This document shows, piece after piece, positions 31,851 to 43,014 of a stretch of 64,000 nt of DNA. The position numbers and the translations under genes are program-made. The DNA is from Abelmoschus esculentus (taxonomy: Eukaryota; Streptophyta; Magnoliopsida; Malvales; Malvaceae), in NCBI GenBank assembly GCA_035048815.1, contig JAUCBN010000012.1, forward strand, positions 12,133,001 to 12,197,000, in the 5' to 3' direction. Within the stretch, counting starts at the first letter, position 1. Every line of letters begins with the position of its first letter. Under the pieces are notes generated by a model. The model had not been told where the DNA came from and did not search any database. It worked only from the letters and a program-made list of their open reading frames with translations.

Positions 31851-33164
31851 GACAAAATTGATATACATGATGAATTTCTTGATGAGAAAATTCTTTATGC
31901 CACGACAATTCCGTGGTATGCTAACCTTGCTAATTTTCTTGTTAGCGGTGTTTTGCCTTTTGACATGACTAGACAGAGAAGGAAGAAGTTCAGACACGAC
32001 GCACAATCAAATTTCTTGGATGAACCGTACCTATTCAAGCATTGTACCGATCAAATTATCTGAAGATGTGTGCTTGAAAGAGAGCAACGCGATATCCTGC
32101 ATCACTGTCACACAGGCCCATGTGGAGGTTACTTTGGAGGGATGAGGACAGCTGCAAAAGTCCTCCAATTAGGATTTTATTGGCCTAAATTATTCAAAGA
32201 TGCCCAGGCATTTTACCAAACCTGCGATCGATGTCAAAATACTGGGAACATCTCTAGATGGCATGAAATGCCACGACAAAACACATTGGAGGTCGAGTTA
32301 TTTGTCGTATGGGGCATTGACTTTATGGGACCATTCCCATCCTCATTTGGAGATTTATACATTCTTTTGGCAGTAGACTACGTGTCTAAATGGGTTGAAG
32401 CCATTGCAACACCAAGGAACGATGACAGGACAATGCTTAAATTTCTGCACAAGCACATTTTCACAAGATTTGGTGTTCCAAGGGCTATCATCAGCGATGA
32501 AGGCACCCATTTTAACAATAAGTTAATTGCCAAGGCATTACAAAGATATGGGGTGCAATACAAAATTTCCATGGCATATCATCCCCTGACCAATGAGTAA
32601 GCCGAGGTTTCCAACCGTGAAATCAAACAAATTTTGGAAAAAGTGGTAAATCTGAGAAGGAAGGATTGGTCACCAAAGCTTGATGAAGCGTTATGGGCGT
32701 ACCGAACAACTTTTAAAACCCCATTAGGGATGTCTCCATTTAAGTTAGTCTATGGCAAAGCTTGTCACCTATCGGTCAAACTAGAACATAGGGCTTATTG
32801 GGCAATCAAGAAACTCAATTTGGACGCCAATTTAGCTGGTGAGAGATGACTTCTAGAGTTGAACGAGATGGAGGAATTTAGGATCCAAGCTTATGAGAAT
32901 GCTAAACTCTACAAGGAGAGAACCAAGTGATGGCATGATCAAGCAATTTTGCCACGACATTTTCATACGGGACAACAAGTGCTCTTATTCAACTCAAGGC
33001 TGAAGCTTTTCCCTGGGAAGCTGAAATTGAGGTGGTCCGGGCCATTTGTGATTCACCATATGTACCCCTATGGAGCTGTAGACATCAAGAATCCGGACGA
33101 TGGAATAATTTTCAAAGTTAATGGGCAGCGTTTGAAGATTTACACTGGAGCCCACGTGATGTGA
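31851..33164 (+). pseudogene. pol: R6 integrase
   Basis: This continues the same frame as RT. It has the zinc finger HCHTGPCGGYFGG ... YQTCDRC (about 32098-32240). The catalytic core has Asp at 32319-32321 (GIDFMGPF), Asp at 32496-32498 (IISDEGTHF) and Glu at 32604-32606, an exact D-35-E spacing. The C-terminal domain is GKACHLSVKLEHRAYWAIKK, LRWSGPFVIHHMYPYGAVDI and VNGQRLKIYTGAHVM, with the likely natural stop at 33162. In-frame stops are at 32061, 32598, 32847 and 32928, all at codons one C-to-T change from Arg or Gln. The stop at 32598 lies two codons before the catalytic Glu. Confidence 0.92.
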
Positions 33165-33689
33165 GATAAACCTAAAACATATTTGATAGATGCATGACAT
33201 ACTGAAATGTCATGGCATTTTCAGTTTACTCTTGTTTATAAATAAATATTTTTTTAATTTTGTTTTTATTTTCTTAGTCTGTTTTAATCTTTTCCCTTAA
33301 TCTTTTTAGGATTACTTTACACCCTTGGAGACGGACGACTGAAGGAAAAAGAAGGAGAAAAGTAGGAAACACTACATTGGAAGCCTTGGGCGGCAAAAAG
33401 ACAAAAAGGAGACACCTTTTTTACTTTTTAATTTGAATTTGAAATTTGAACCCTCCTCTCTCCTATTAAAAAACTGTCAACACCCCCACCAATCAACCCC
33501 CTCCACACGTCCTAGCCCACAAACACACACTAGAAAACAAATAAAGGTTCCACCTTTATTCTTTTCTTTTGTTTTTTTACTTTACCTTCATCTTCTTTTT
33601 CCTCAAACCTCCATAGCTGAAAATCACCCTCCTCTTCCATTAAAGCAAAGTTCCAAGCTTTCGTACGTTTTCTTTTTTCCTTTTCAATC
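33165..33689 (+). other. R6 spacer before 3' ORF
   Basis: This is AT-rich, then CT-rich leader sequence. A pyrimidine tract ending in AG (TAATCTTTTTAG, about 33300-33311) could be a splice acceptor for a subgenomic message. The same kind of tract precedes the 3' ORF in R2 and lies near the pol end of R3. The small open frame at 33433-33711 overlaps the real ORF start and is not supported. Confidence 0.5.
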
Positions 33690-35243
33690 ATGGTACGAAC
33701 CAAACCCTTAGGATCCGCACCACCTCCTTCCGTTTTTGTAGACCAAGAGGCGAAAGAAAGATTTAAAAGCTTCAAGAATCGAAGGATATTGTTTGAACTC
33801 GGCTTCAATCTCTCCGATGAGATGGGACCAGAGGTGAAAGATGTGGTGGCACAACACCATTGGGAGAAGTTCGCCGCCCATCCAAGCTCCGTCAACGCCA
33901 CCTTAGTGCGTGAATTTTATGCCAACATGCACAGCCCGAACCAGAAATCTGTTTATGTTCAGGGCAAAAACATTCATTTCACCAACACTACCATTAATCG
34001 CTTCTTCATGATTCCCCAAGGAGTGGACCGCCACGCTCAGAAAGAAGCAGAGGCTGATTACGAGACTTACCAAGGAGTGAAGGAGGATTTGTGTTTTCCC
34101 GAGACAGAATGGAATGGCCAACAAGCAGCACGACGTACGGTAAACCGAGAGTTCTTTCTTCCCAATGCCCGGTTGTGGAGCCACTTTGTTCGATACAAGT
34201 TGATGCCTACTTCGCATCACACCATTGTAAGTTTGCCCTGCCTCATGCTGCTGTACTCTATTCTCTATGGCTGTCCCATAGATGTTAGGAGGATTATCGT
34301 GCAAGAGACGCACACATGTTGGAAAAGACCTAAGAGCACCCTCATGTTCCTAAATTTGATCACGGCTTTGTGCCGCAAAAAGAATGTCCCAGAGGATCAG
34401 TTTGATGAAATTTTAGAAGGAATAAAAGGACTAACCCCTGAGAAGTTGACTGCCTTGCTGGGAAATGTAGATGAGCAACCAAAATCATCACAAGCTGCTG
34501 CTGCTAGAGGAAGAGCTCCATTCTATAAGGATGAAGCCTTGGAGCTGTCCAAGAATGCCTTGGCAAAAGTAGATGACCTGTCTAAAGATCTCAAAGAATT
34601 CTTCCTTTATACGAAGGAAAGAGATGAAGTCATCAAAGCTAACCTTGCAGAGCTACTTCCTTCGCTCGATCAGGAATTCCCTGCTTTCCTGGACTCAATA
34701 TTGCCCACTGCAACAAGGAATGCCACGACATTTACAGCTGCTTCAACTCCGACTAGGCGAGCTGCACCTAATCTAAATCAGGTACCATCACCAACTGAGT
34801 CGTCTGAAGAGGCACGACCAACTGAGCCAAAGACCGAGAAGTAAGCACAGGAAGCGTAGTCACCTGCTCATAACTAAACTCCCGAAAATGTTGTGACATT
34901 TTCTGAGGAGCAAGCCCAGACTCACGATCAACCGCACCTTACCGCTGAAAAAGAAGCTGAATTTATTTCTTCACTTTTTGAAGACCCGCCGCCCGCACTG
35001 CCAGTACAAAAAGAAGAAGAGTACCAACCAGTAGAACCGACAGTTGAACCACAAATGTCTTCTCCTTCGAGGAAGAAATCCAAATGTAAACTCAAAATGT
35101 CATCTGGGAAGCAACCTACCCCACCTTCAGCTGCTAGCAAGTCCAAATCACGGGGAGCCGATCCAGAGACTGACCCTGATATCAGCCCACCCCTGTCGAA
35201 GCGCCAAACATCACGCCGAATTGCCACCACACCGCCAAAGTAG
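33690..35243 (+). pseudogene. R6 3' ORF (Athila env-position protein)
   Basis: The ORF starts at ATG 33690 (MVRTKPLGSAPPPSVF). The first 384 codons are open; three stops at 34842, 34857 and 34875 follow. The same frame then continues to 35243, for 517 codons in all. The N-terminal half has the plant transposon-protein pattern: VNATLVREFYANMH, VYVQGKNIHFTNTTINRFFMIP, ARLWSHFVRYKLMPTSHHTIVSLPCLMLLYSILYG and PKSTLMFLNLITALCRKKNV. It then becomes charged and helix-prone (ALAKVDDLSKDLKEFF), followed by a Pro/Ser/Lys-rich tail. No signal peptide is seen and only one hydrophobic stretch (PCLMLLYSILYG), so it is probably not an envelope protein. It is the best copy of this ORF here. Confidence 0.85.
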
Positions 35244-36226
35244 CCAAGGTACATATCATTGCATTGTATTTAATATAGTTTATTTTTTTAGTTGCATTGA
35301 GGACAATGCTTTCCTCAAGTTTGGGGTAGGTATCGTTCTTTACTCTTTTTCATATACATGATAGCAGTAGTTGTAGAAATATGCCATGGCATTTGTAAAA
35401 GTTTAGGTTAAGTTTTAAATGTTATAGTTAGTGATGCCCGATGATGATATGCCTTATATGGTCAATGCTTGAATTGAATATGCATGACTTGAAATTTGAA
35501 TGGAACTTGCCTAGGGATTTGGTTGTTTGTGTTTAATTTATTGTTACACGAGTGTATGTTCTTCAAGGTTAGAAAAGTTAGAAAATTTTTATAGAATGTA
35601 AACTTGAATAGCTTAGCATGCTTTAGTGAATGGTAAATAGAGACCCCCCAATAGTTTAGTATTAAAAGTTAAGAATAAATGCCCGGACATATCTGTAGAG
35701 GGATACTCCGCTATGCCATGGCATTTCCATGTGCATATGAGTTATTGAAAGAGGCACAGGGTAACGCTACACTTTTAACTTGTCATGGAATTGCCTGGAT
35801 ACTGCGTTTAAATAAATGGCAGCTATGGCATGAGTAGAAGGTAGTGTGACAGGCTGGCTCCTCTCGTAGCAGCTTGTTGGCATGTATAAAAAAAAGATAT
35901 ATATATATATATATATATGGGGAGTATTAAAAACGTGCTTAAATGAGAAAATATGCTCTGCTAGGATAGTGAACATTCCTTAGAAATTTTCTAAGTTAAC
36001 TAAGTATGGAAAGGATACACTCACCCACACACGCACTCGCATCCGACTTGGTCCTAGGGCAAAGTTCTTGCAATTTCTTCGAGTCTTATATGTTTATGTC
36101 ATGACATTTTCTGAAGGCTGAAACTCTGACCTATTACTTACCTAGATTTTGACAATGTCATGACATTCTTTCTCTGCTAGCTACTATCCATTGCTTGGGG
36201 ACAAGCAATAGCTTAAGTTTGGGGTG
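35244..36226 (+). other. R6 3' UTR with two hairpin plus polypurine-tract modules
   Basis: Module 1 is the hairpin GCATTGAGGACAATGC at 35294-35309 followed by CAAGTTTGGGGTAG. Module 2 is the hairpin ATTGCTTGGGGACAAGCAAT at 36190-36209 followed by AAGTTTGGGGTG at 36215-36226, abutting the LTR. An AT microsatellite is at 35897-35918. Palindromes lie at 35382, 35714, 36097 and 36156. No coding frame is supported. Confidence 0.78.
35897..35918. repeat. (AT)n microsatellite in R6 3' UTR
   Basis: Eleven AT units follow an A-rich run. Confidence 0.85.
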
Positions 36227-36327
36227 TGATAACTCCATAAAAAGGCTACATTTTAGGCCTTTTTACTTAAATTATTGAGTGTCCTTAGGCTCATATAGGA
36301 TCATTTAGTTGCATTTAGGTTCATGAC
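36227..36327 (+). mobile_element. R6 3' LTR, first 101 bases only
   Basis: TGATAACTCCATAAAAAGGCTACATTTTAGG... follows the polypurine tract and is collinear with 26473-26573. It is cut at 36328 by the first base of the R7 LTR. The remaining 3' LTR is not found elsewhere in the window, so it either lies to the right or is lost. Confidence 0.88.
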
Positions 36328-37670
36328 TGATGAGTGCCTAAAAGGCAGTTATTTACTACCCTTCTCATGGTACTTTATGCATCTATTATACACCAACTTG
36401 AGCTGAAATATGGACTCTTTGCACAATATTGGATATTCCGTTATCATTATTTACAAAGTCAATATTTATAGAGAATGCAAATATTATTACATATTCTGTA
36501 CATACAGGAATATCTAGGGCCGAAGTAGCAGTGCAGTAGTGTTGAGGCTGAGGCAGAGGACAAGGTCGCGGCAGCATCCAGTGTGGCAACATCGATATCG
36601 TAGGCGCAATAAAAGAAAAAAATATAAAGAACATTCTGGAAGATGCAGGGAACCAATTGGACCAGGCTAGCGCACTAAAAGCCCAAGTCAAAGACCAAAG
36701 GGAAAATCCTTCTAGAAGGCGGCAAACTTGGAAATATCAGATCTTATGTAGAAGACTTGTTCCTTACTCCAAGTTATAGTCTATTTAGGAAAGGTTTGCC
36801 CTAGTTAAGACAATATATACCCTAGTCGGCCACATTGTTTAGAGAGCCGATTTTAGAGAAACCCTTCCCCCTAAGAATTGTACCTATCGACATTATGTTC
36901 TAAATTTCTTAGGGATAGGTGAAGGTTGTAGATATTAGTGAAAGGAAATTGTTTCTTGTTTCTCTGTTCTAATGCAATAATAATATCAAAGTTTGCTTAT
37001 CCTATTGCCATTCTTTGTTCTTGCATTCAAGCTCGAGAGAGAAGTTTGTAAGTAATCTATTTATCTAGCATCGAGAGGTGTAGATTCACGAAAGGGATAA
37101 GTACGGTGTTGTAGACACTAACTCGGCCTAGAGATAGGTTAAGAGTTTCAGCAGCTAAAAGAAGTGTTGGATTGGTTGGTAATTATCGTTAATTCACACC
37201 GAGAAGTATCGTAAAAGACCAGTCATCAACAACGCTCTGACTTAGAGATAAGCAAAGTCAACTACGGACATTTTGCTGAACTTTGATGCATTTGTCCAAG
37301 AGCAAGAGATTGTCGTGACAGAGAACACTAACGTTTTCGAGGTTGTATCTACAGTACTGTCGAAGCAGTATTGTGTAATTGTATTGGACAAGAAGAAAAT
37401 CAATCGAATCCATTAATTGACGAAGCTGGATCCTACCCACTTTCTCTATATCGTTCTCAATCTTTTAATTTATGTTTTGTTATTTAATTATTTAGTTAGT
37501 TAAACAAATCCACTTATCTGTGTTTTTGCTTTATCTTTAAGGAGCAAGGGAACAAGGGAAGACATATTAAGTATACCAATCCATGTGGAGACGATACACG
37601 ATATACTTATCACTTTATTAGTTGACGATGTGTACACTTGCACTCAATTGCGCTTTTATTGCACGCATCA
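36328..37670 (+). mobile_element. R7 5' LTR (family C), full length
   Basis: This 1343-base LTR runs from TGATGAGTGCCTAAAAGGCAG to TATTGCACGCATCA. Family C resembles family A in its second half (CTCGAGAGAGAAGTTTGTAAGTAAT, AGAGATAGGTTAAGAGTTTCAGC) but has a different U3 start. TATA-like AATATATACCC is near 36811 and an AATGCAATAATAATATC polyadenylation-type region near 36971. It is the plus-oriented counterpart of solo LTR S1. Confidence 0.9.
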
Positions 37671-37676
37671 AGTTTT

Positions 37677-37693
37677 TGGCGCCGTTGCCGGGG
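37677..37693 (+). other. R7 first primer-binding site (tRNA-Asp, perfect)
   Basis: TGGCGCCGTTGCCGGGG is a perfect complement of the plant tRNA-Asp(GTC) 3' end. Confidence 0.92.
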
Positions 37694-37730
37694 ATTGACA
37701 ACTAAATTTTATCTTCTTTAATTTTCTTGC

Positions 37731-38341
37731 TTTATCTAGCATCGAGAGGTGTAGATTTACGAAATGGATAAGTACGGTGTTGTAGACACTAACTCGACCT
37801 GAAGATAAGTTAAGAGTTTCAGCAGCTAAAAGAAATGTTGGATTGGTTGGTGGTTATTGTTGATTTACGCCGAGAGGTATCGTCAAGGACCAGTCATCAA
37901 CAGCGCTCTGACTTAGAGATAAGCGGAGTCAACTACGGACACTTTGCTAAACTTTGATGCCTCTGCCCAAGAGCAAGAGATTGTCGCAGTAGAGAAAACT
38001 AATGCTACCGAGGCTCTATCTGCAGTACTGTCGAAGAAATATTGTGTAATTGCATTGGACAAGAAGATGATCAATCGAATCCATTAATTAACACAGCTGG
38101 ATCCTACCTACTTTCTCTATATCGTTCTCAACCTTTTATTTTATGTTTTGTTATTTAATTATTTAGTTAGTTAAACAAATCCACTTATTTATGTTTTTAC
38201 TTTATCTTTCAGGAGCAAGGGAACAAGGGGAGACATATTAAGTATACCAATCCATGTGGAGACGATACACGATATACTTATTACTTTATTACTTGACGAC
38301 GTGTACACTTACCCTCAATCGCGCTTTTATTACACGCATCA
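37731..38341 (+). repeat. R7 duplicated LTR 3' segment
   Basis: After the first primer-binding site and a short leader, the sequence re-enters the LTR at TTATCTAGCATCGAGAGGTG (matching 37060) and runs again to CACGCATCA at 38341. A second primer-binding site follows. The two units of about 670 bases differ by scattered substitutions, so the duplication is not recent. It could be a tandem duplication or an LTR-proximal recombination between two elements. Confidence 0.85.
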
Positions 38342-38347
38342 AGTTTT

Positions 38348-38364
38348 TGGCACCGTTGCCAGGG
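38348..38364 (+). other. R7 second primer-binding site (tRNA-Asp type)
   Basis: TGGCACCGTTGCCAGGG has two transitions relative to the perfect site at 37677. It is the copy directly upstream of gag. Confidence 0.85.
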
Positions 38365-38474
38365 ATTGACAACTAAATTTTGTTTTTCTTATTTTCTTGC
38401 TCTTTAACCATTCTTTATCTAACTTTAATTCTAATTATTTATCTTATTTTTATTAACTTTGACTTCTTTGATAT

Positions 38475-41015
38475 ATGACTAGGGCAAACTCTAGTGGTCC
38501 ATTGTACGAATTGGATCCAGAAATTGAACGCACAAGACACCATCTGAGGCGCAACATGTTCCAAGTCATGAATGATCCACCAAGAGGACAAATTCCACAT
38601 GTTGACCATAATGTACTGCCACCAGCAATGTCGCAGCAGCCACTACCGCAATCATTGCCGAGGCAGCCCACTGTTAGAGACTATCTGGTGGAAGATCTCA
38701 ACAGACTTAACGCTGGCGTAGTCACCCCAGAAATCGAAGCAACTCACTTTGAGGTCAAACCAGTGATGTTCAACATGTTGAACACAATTGGTCAATTTAG
38801 TGGGTCTGCTACTGAAGATGCAAGGCAACATCTTAAATCTTTCATGGAAGTATGCAATTCCTTCAAGATCCAAGGAGTCCATGAAGATATTTTATGATTA
38901 AAATTATTCCCCTATTCACTAAGGGATAGGGCGAAAACTTGGTTAAATGGCATCCTAGCAAGATCCATAGGATCTTGGGAGGAACTCTGCTGAGAATTCG
39001 TTACGAGGTTTAATCCGACAAATCTATCTAATCGCATCCATAATGAAATCACATCATTTCGGCAGGATGATGATGAACCGATATATGAGGCATGGGAACG
39101 TTACAGAGAATTGTTAAACAAATGCCCACTACATGGTTTTACCTTGTGGATGCAAGTCTTCATGTTTTATAATGCTACCAATGCCTCCACAAGGATGATG
39201 CTAGATGCTTCCGTAAATGGGACACTTTTGGATAGAGCACTCGCGGAGTCCATTGAAATTCTGAACAAATTCGCAAGGAACGACTTCCAATTTCCCACAT
39301 CAAGGCGAAGAGGAATGAGACGTCATGCCACAGCCCATAAATTAGATACACCCAGTTCGGTGGCAGCACAATTGGCTTCTCTGACTAAGATGATTCAAAA
39401 TATGCAAGCCCAGAGAAATATACATGAGTTTAAGGTAGTTAACTCATCGGATTACATGCAAGATGAGGAAACCAGCCTATATGTTGGAAACTATAACATG
39501 AACAATCAAATGAAGTCCAACAATTACAACCCATCCTGGAAAAGGCATCCAAACTTTTCATGGAGTAAACCCAACAATGCCTTAAATCCAATTAATCAAA
39601 CCCCTAGATTCCAGCACCAAATTCAGACCATGCCACAGCAGCAGGTACAACAACAACAATCTCTGAATGCATTGGTAGATTCTCTCACGACTTTTATGTC
39701 AAAGACTGATGCATACATGACCGAGAATAGCCGCTTCATGAAGCGTACTGATGACTTCATAAACCAAACTAAGATGAGACTGCAGAACCAGGAGGCTGCG
39801 ATCAAGTCTTTAGAAACCCAAGTTGGTCAATTTGGCCAACGACAAAACACTTGACCACCAGGGGGTTTACCTAGCAATACTGAAGTTGCTAAGGTGTCAG
39901 GCCACGAGCAATGCAAGGTAATTACGACAAGAAGTGGTCTACAATTGAAACATAAATAAGGGACCTCAACCGATAGAGTCCAACTAAAAAAGTAACATCA
40001 TGAGGACTCAGAAACTAAGCAGGACCCTGCCAAGAGCACTACCACGATAGTAGAACCAGCAGTACCAGAAACACCTGCTAAGGCAGCTGTAGATAAGTTT
40101 ACCCCAGGTATTAAACTCAATATCCAAGGAAACCTGGAGGATATAAGACCACCACCTCCTTTCCCGCAGAGGTTAAAAAAGCACAAACAGGACCACCAAT
40201 TTCAGAAATTCCTAGACATCTTGAAGCAAGTCCATATCAACTTGTCACTAGTTGAGGCTATTGAACAAATGCCCAACTATGCCAAGTTCTTAAAGGACAT
40301 AGTATCCAAACGACGGAGGCTAGGGGAATTTGAAACGGTGGCAACCACTGAAGGTTGCATGGCCATGCTGCATAATTGCATGCCGCCTAAGCTAAAGGAT
40401 CCTGGATACTTTACAATCCCATGTGCGATTGGGGATGATTATAAAGGAAAGGCCCTATGCGACTTGGGAGCAAGCATCAATCTAATGCCCAAATTAGTTT
40501 TTCAAAAACTTGGAATAGGGCGGGTAAAACCAACAACAATACTGCTCCAACTTGCGGATCGATCTTATGTGCATCCTATAGGCAAAATTGAGGACATTTT
40601 GGTTAAGGTCGACAAGTTTATATTTCCTACCGACTTTCTTATCCTTGTTTGTGAGGCCGATGACAATGCACCGATCATATTGGGACCTTTCCTTGCTACT
40701 GGATGGACCATCATCGATGTGGAAAATGGCAAGCTCACAATACGAATAAACGATCAACAAGTCAAGTTGAACGCCTTCCACAATCTTACAAATTCAGACG
40801 CTCCAACAGAATGTAAGGCTCTTCATACACCAAACTAGGGTACTAAAACATCCTGCCAGGGCAGCACGCTCGGCAGACTGTTCAATAAGCGAATAAAACC
40901 CAAAGGAGAAGTCGAATGCACTAAAGGGACTGGCCAACACGTGAAGGAAGATACAGGCCAGAAAGAGATAATGAAAGTGGGAGATACATTCACATGCACT
41001 CCACAAGTAACATAA
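38475..41015 (+). pseudogene. gag: R7 gag-protease fused to integrase C-terminal tail (no RT, RNase H or integrase core)
   Basis: A single frame of about 847 codons runs from ATG 38475 to the stop at 41013-41015, with six in-frame stops (among them 38895, 39852 and 40836) and no frameshift. Gag is complete except that the zinc knuckle is missing: the frame passes NSSDYMQDEE where R2 has CNLCGGNHKSSEC. A Gln-rich part, SLETQVGQFGQRQNT and RPPPPFPQRLKKHKQD follow. Protease has the active site ALCDLGASINLMPKLVF and APIILGPFLAT, where one Arg of ILGRP is lost. About 50 residues after protease comes GTGQHVKEDTGQKEI, then KVGDTFTCTPQV and stop, the same integrase-tail fusion as R2. Confidence 0.87.
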
Positions 41016-41472
41016 TCTCTTCCCTTCAATTTTAGTTATTATATTAGGATTAGTTTATATATTGCTATTTTCAATATTTTATGTTGTTATGTTTTATTTT
41101 TAGTATTTTATATTTTTTTAAATAAAGCAACAAATGCCGAAAAATTATGTCACAAAAGGAAGTCTGTTGCCGCGGCAGTGCACTGTATTAGAGCCATAGA
41201 ATTCTTAATGGGCAGAAACATTGTAATGGCTCTCTTCTGAGAAATCCGCCGTGGCAGTAACTGTGCATCAAGGCAGTAGATGTCTAACGGCTACTTTTTA
41301 ACAGTCATATTTTTACAGCCTATATAAGCAGACTCATTGTTGTGTACTATTTACTCGTGCATTCCAGCTACTTTTGCTTTCTTTAACAATCTTACTCTCA
41401 CTATCTTTCCAATCTCTTGAAATTTTCAGAACTCTCTCTATTACTCCATAATTTTCTTTCAAATCATCTTCC
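41016..41472 (+). other. R7 spacer before 3' ORF
   Basis: It begins with the ATCTCTTCCCTTC...ATATTAGGATTAG block shared with R2 (18120). It contains an intact TGCCGCGGCA palindrome at 41168-41177 and decayed copies near 41245-41275. TATA-like CCTATATAAGC is near 41319, at the same relative position as in R2, so a conserved internal promoter for the 3' ORF is possible. Confidence 0.55.
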
Positions 41473-43014
41473 ATGAACAATCAATTGCTTCTTACACAAG
41501 ATTCGCTCCGGCCGCTGTTGCTGACTGATTCAACCGCTCGTTCGTTGCTCGTCAGTTATGGGAAGAGCAAGGATTTCAACAAACCAATGAGATATACTTC
41601 GGCATTAAATCGTACTTGTTCAACAAGATTCAGTATCAAGATTGGGAGGCATTCTGCCTACAGCCTCCACCGGTAAATGCCACCCTTATGAGAGAATTTT
41701 ACGCACATGAATCGAGCAAGGACAACCTATTTGTCCACTGCCGAGGCAAGCCTATTCGACTTGATACCGAGGTTATCAATGAATTTTATGGTCTCACCCC
41801 CAAATGTGATGCTCATGCCGAATTCATAGACGACATCACCACTCAAGACTATGAAGAGATCAAAGATGAGCCTTGTTACAACAACACCTTATGGGAAACC
41901 GGTGCCCATAAGGTTCAGTAACAAGGCAAAGTCTTAAACCCAAGGCCAAGATGTGGTGTACTTTTGTCAAGAGACGACTTATCCCAACCTCTCATAACAA
42001 CACAGTGGATCGCAAAAGACTAGTGTTGATCCAGTCTATCATCAAGAAGAGAAGCATCAACATTTGAGAGATCATTCTTCACAAAATTCATGAATGTGGT
42101 AAGAAGGAACGTGGACCACTTTATTTCCTATGTTTAATCTTTGCCTTGTGCATTAATACAGGAGTTCTGGTCGAAGACACGGATGAATATATGCCAACTC
42201 GGTAGGGATGGACAAGAGACTTCTGCCACCGAGTTCTATAGATCACACATACAAAACCTGTCCAGGCAACACCGTAGTAGTTTACTGCCGACTTCACTAT
42301 CGGAGGGTAGTATTCAACAGAAGCACCAGCCTCCGCCGAGCCAACTACCGCAGTGGACACATACCAAGAAATTCTGCAAAGGATGGCAGCCATGGACCTT
42401 CACCAAGAATGCTACATGGAGTACTAGCACGACTTCAACACATCTCTAGCCAATATGATGATGCAAAGCTTCCCACATCAAGGGGCACAATTCCCCGAAT
42501 TCCCTGCCAAGATGTTCGTTACTACCGCCCTTTATACCGAGACAACACCTGTGCCAGGGCCGCAACCATTTTTCCAGCCACGGCCGTATCAACAGTTTCA
42601 TGCTGTCAGACCTTCCAGGCCAGCCAGGTCTGCCGAAGTATCATCTACCAGCCAAAGGCCATCCAAGAGGCGAGTTGTGTTTAACTCTCCCTAAAGGGAA
42701 CCAATCCCTATGCCTAGTCTCAGCTGAGACACGCTATCTCGAGAGATTGATGAATACCACAGTTCGTCACATGAATCAGCAATACCCATTACCACGACAG
42801 GGGGCAGGATAGAAATCGTAGACACAAAAAATATGGACGAAGTGGAAGAAGGAGATGAAGTTACTGCACCAACGCAGCGCACACCGCCCAATCGAGTTCA
42901 GCCGTATCGATAGGCAAACAACAGTAATCACCAGCACAAGGATCTAGACGAAAGGCATCAACAGTAAGGCCTAGAAGAATGCTCTATACAAGCAGCTCCT
43001 TAGAGTCATTATAA
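41473..43014 (+). pseudogene. R7 3' ORF (Athila env-position protein)
   Basis: This is homologous to the R2 3' ORF. The first clear conserved block is in the frame through 41616-41921: FNKIQYQDWEAFCLQPPPVNATLMREFYAHESSKDNLFVHCRGKP, IRLDTEVINEFYGL and AHAEFIDDITTQDYEEIKDEPCYNNTLW. The frame then shifts several times. Later pieces include MWCTFVKRRLIPTSHNNTVDRKRL-like sequence near 41950-42020, FPHQGAQFPEFPAKMFV (42455 onward), and an acidic tail ending SSSLESL with the stop at 43012-43014. The start is uncertain: ATG 41473 is in a different frame from the conserved block. Function is unknown. Confidence 0.75.

Larger units (their letters stand above)
26473..36327 (+). mobile_element. R6: near-complete Athila-like element, family B, about 9.9 kb
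   Basis: R6 has a 5' LTR, primer-binding site, gag, protease, RT, RNase H, integrase, 3' ORF, two hairpin-purine modules and the first 101 bases of a 3' LTR. The 3' LTR is cut by the R7 LTR at 36328. Its LTR start (TGATAACTCCGTAAAAAGGC) differs from families A and C, and its proteins are clearly divergent from theirs, so it is a separate family. The pol frame from 30330 to 33164 has no frameshift, only in-frame stops. It carries at least 24 copies of a TGCCATGGCA-like palindrome. Confidence 0.9.

Noticed and set aside
33690..35243. True envelope gene in R6 (and at 18585 and 41473)
   Set aside because: No signal peptide, no clear transmembrane anchor and no Cys-rich ectodomain; the conserved part fits the plant transposon-protein domain. 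I keep only 'env-position ORF'.
36323..36327. Target-site duplication for R7 or R8 (ATGAC before 36328; GCAC before 43707)
   Set aside because: No matching right-hand copy can be found because the right ends of these elements are missing or rearranged.
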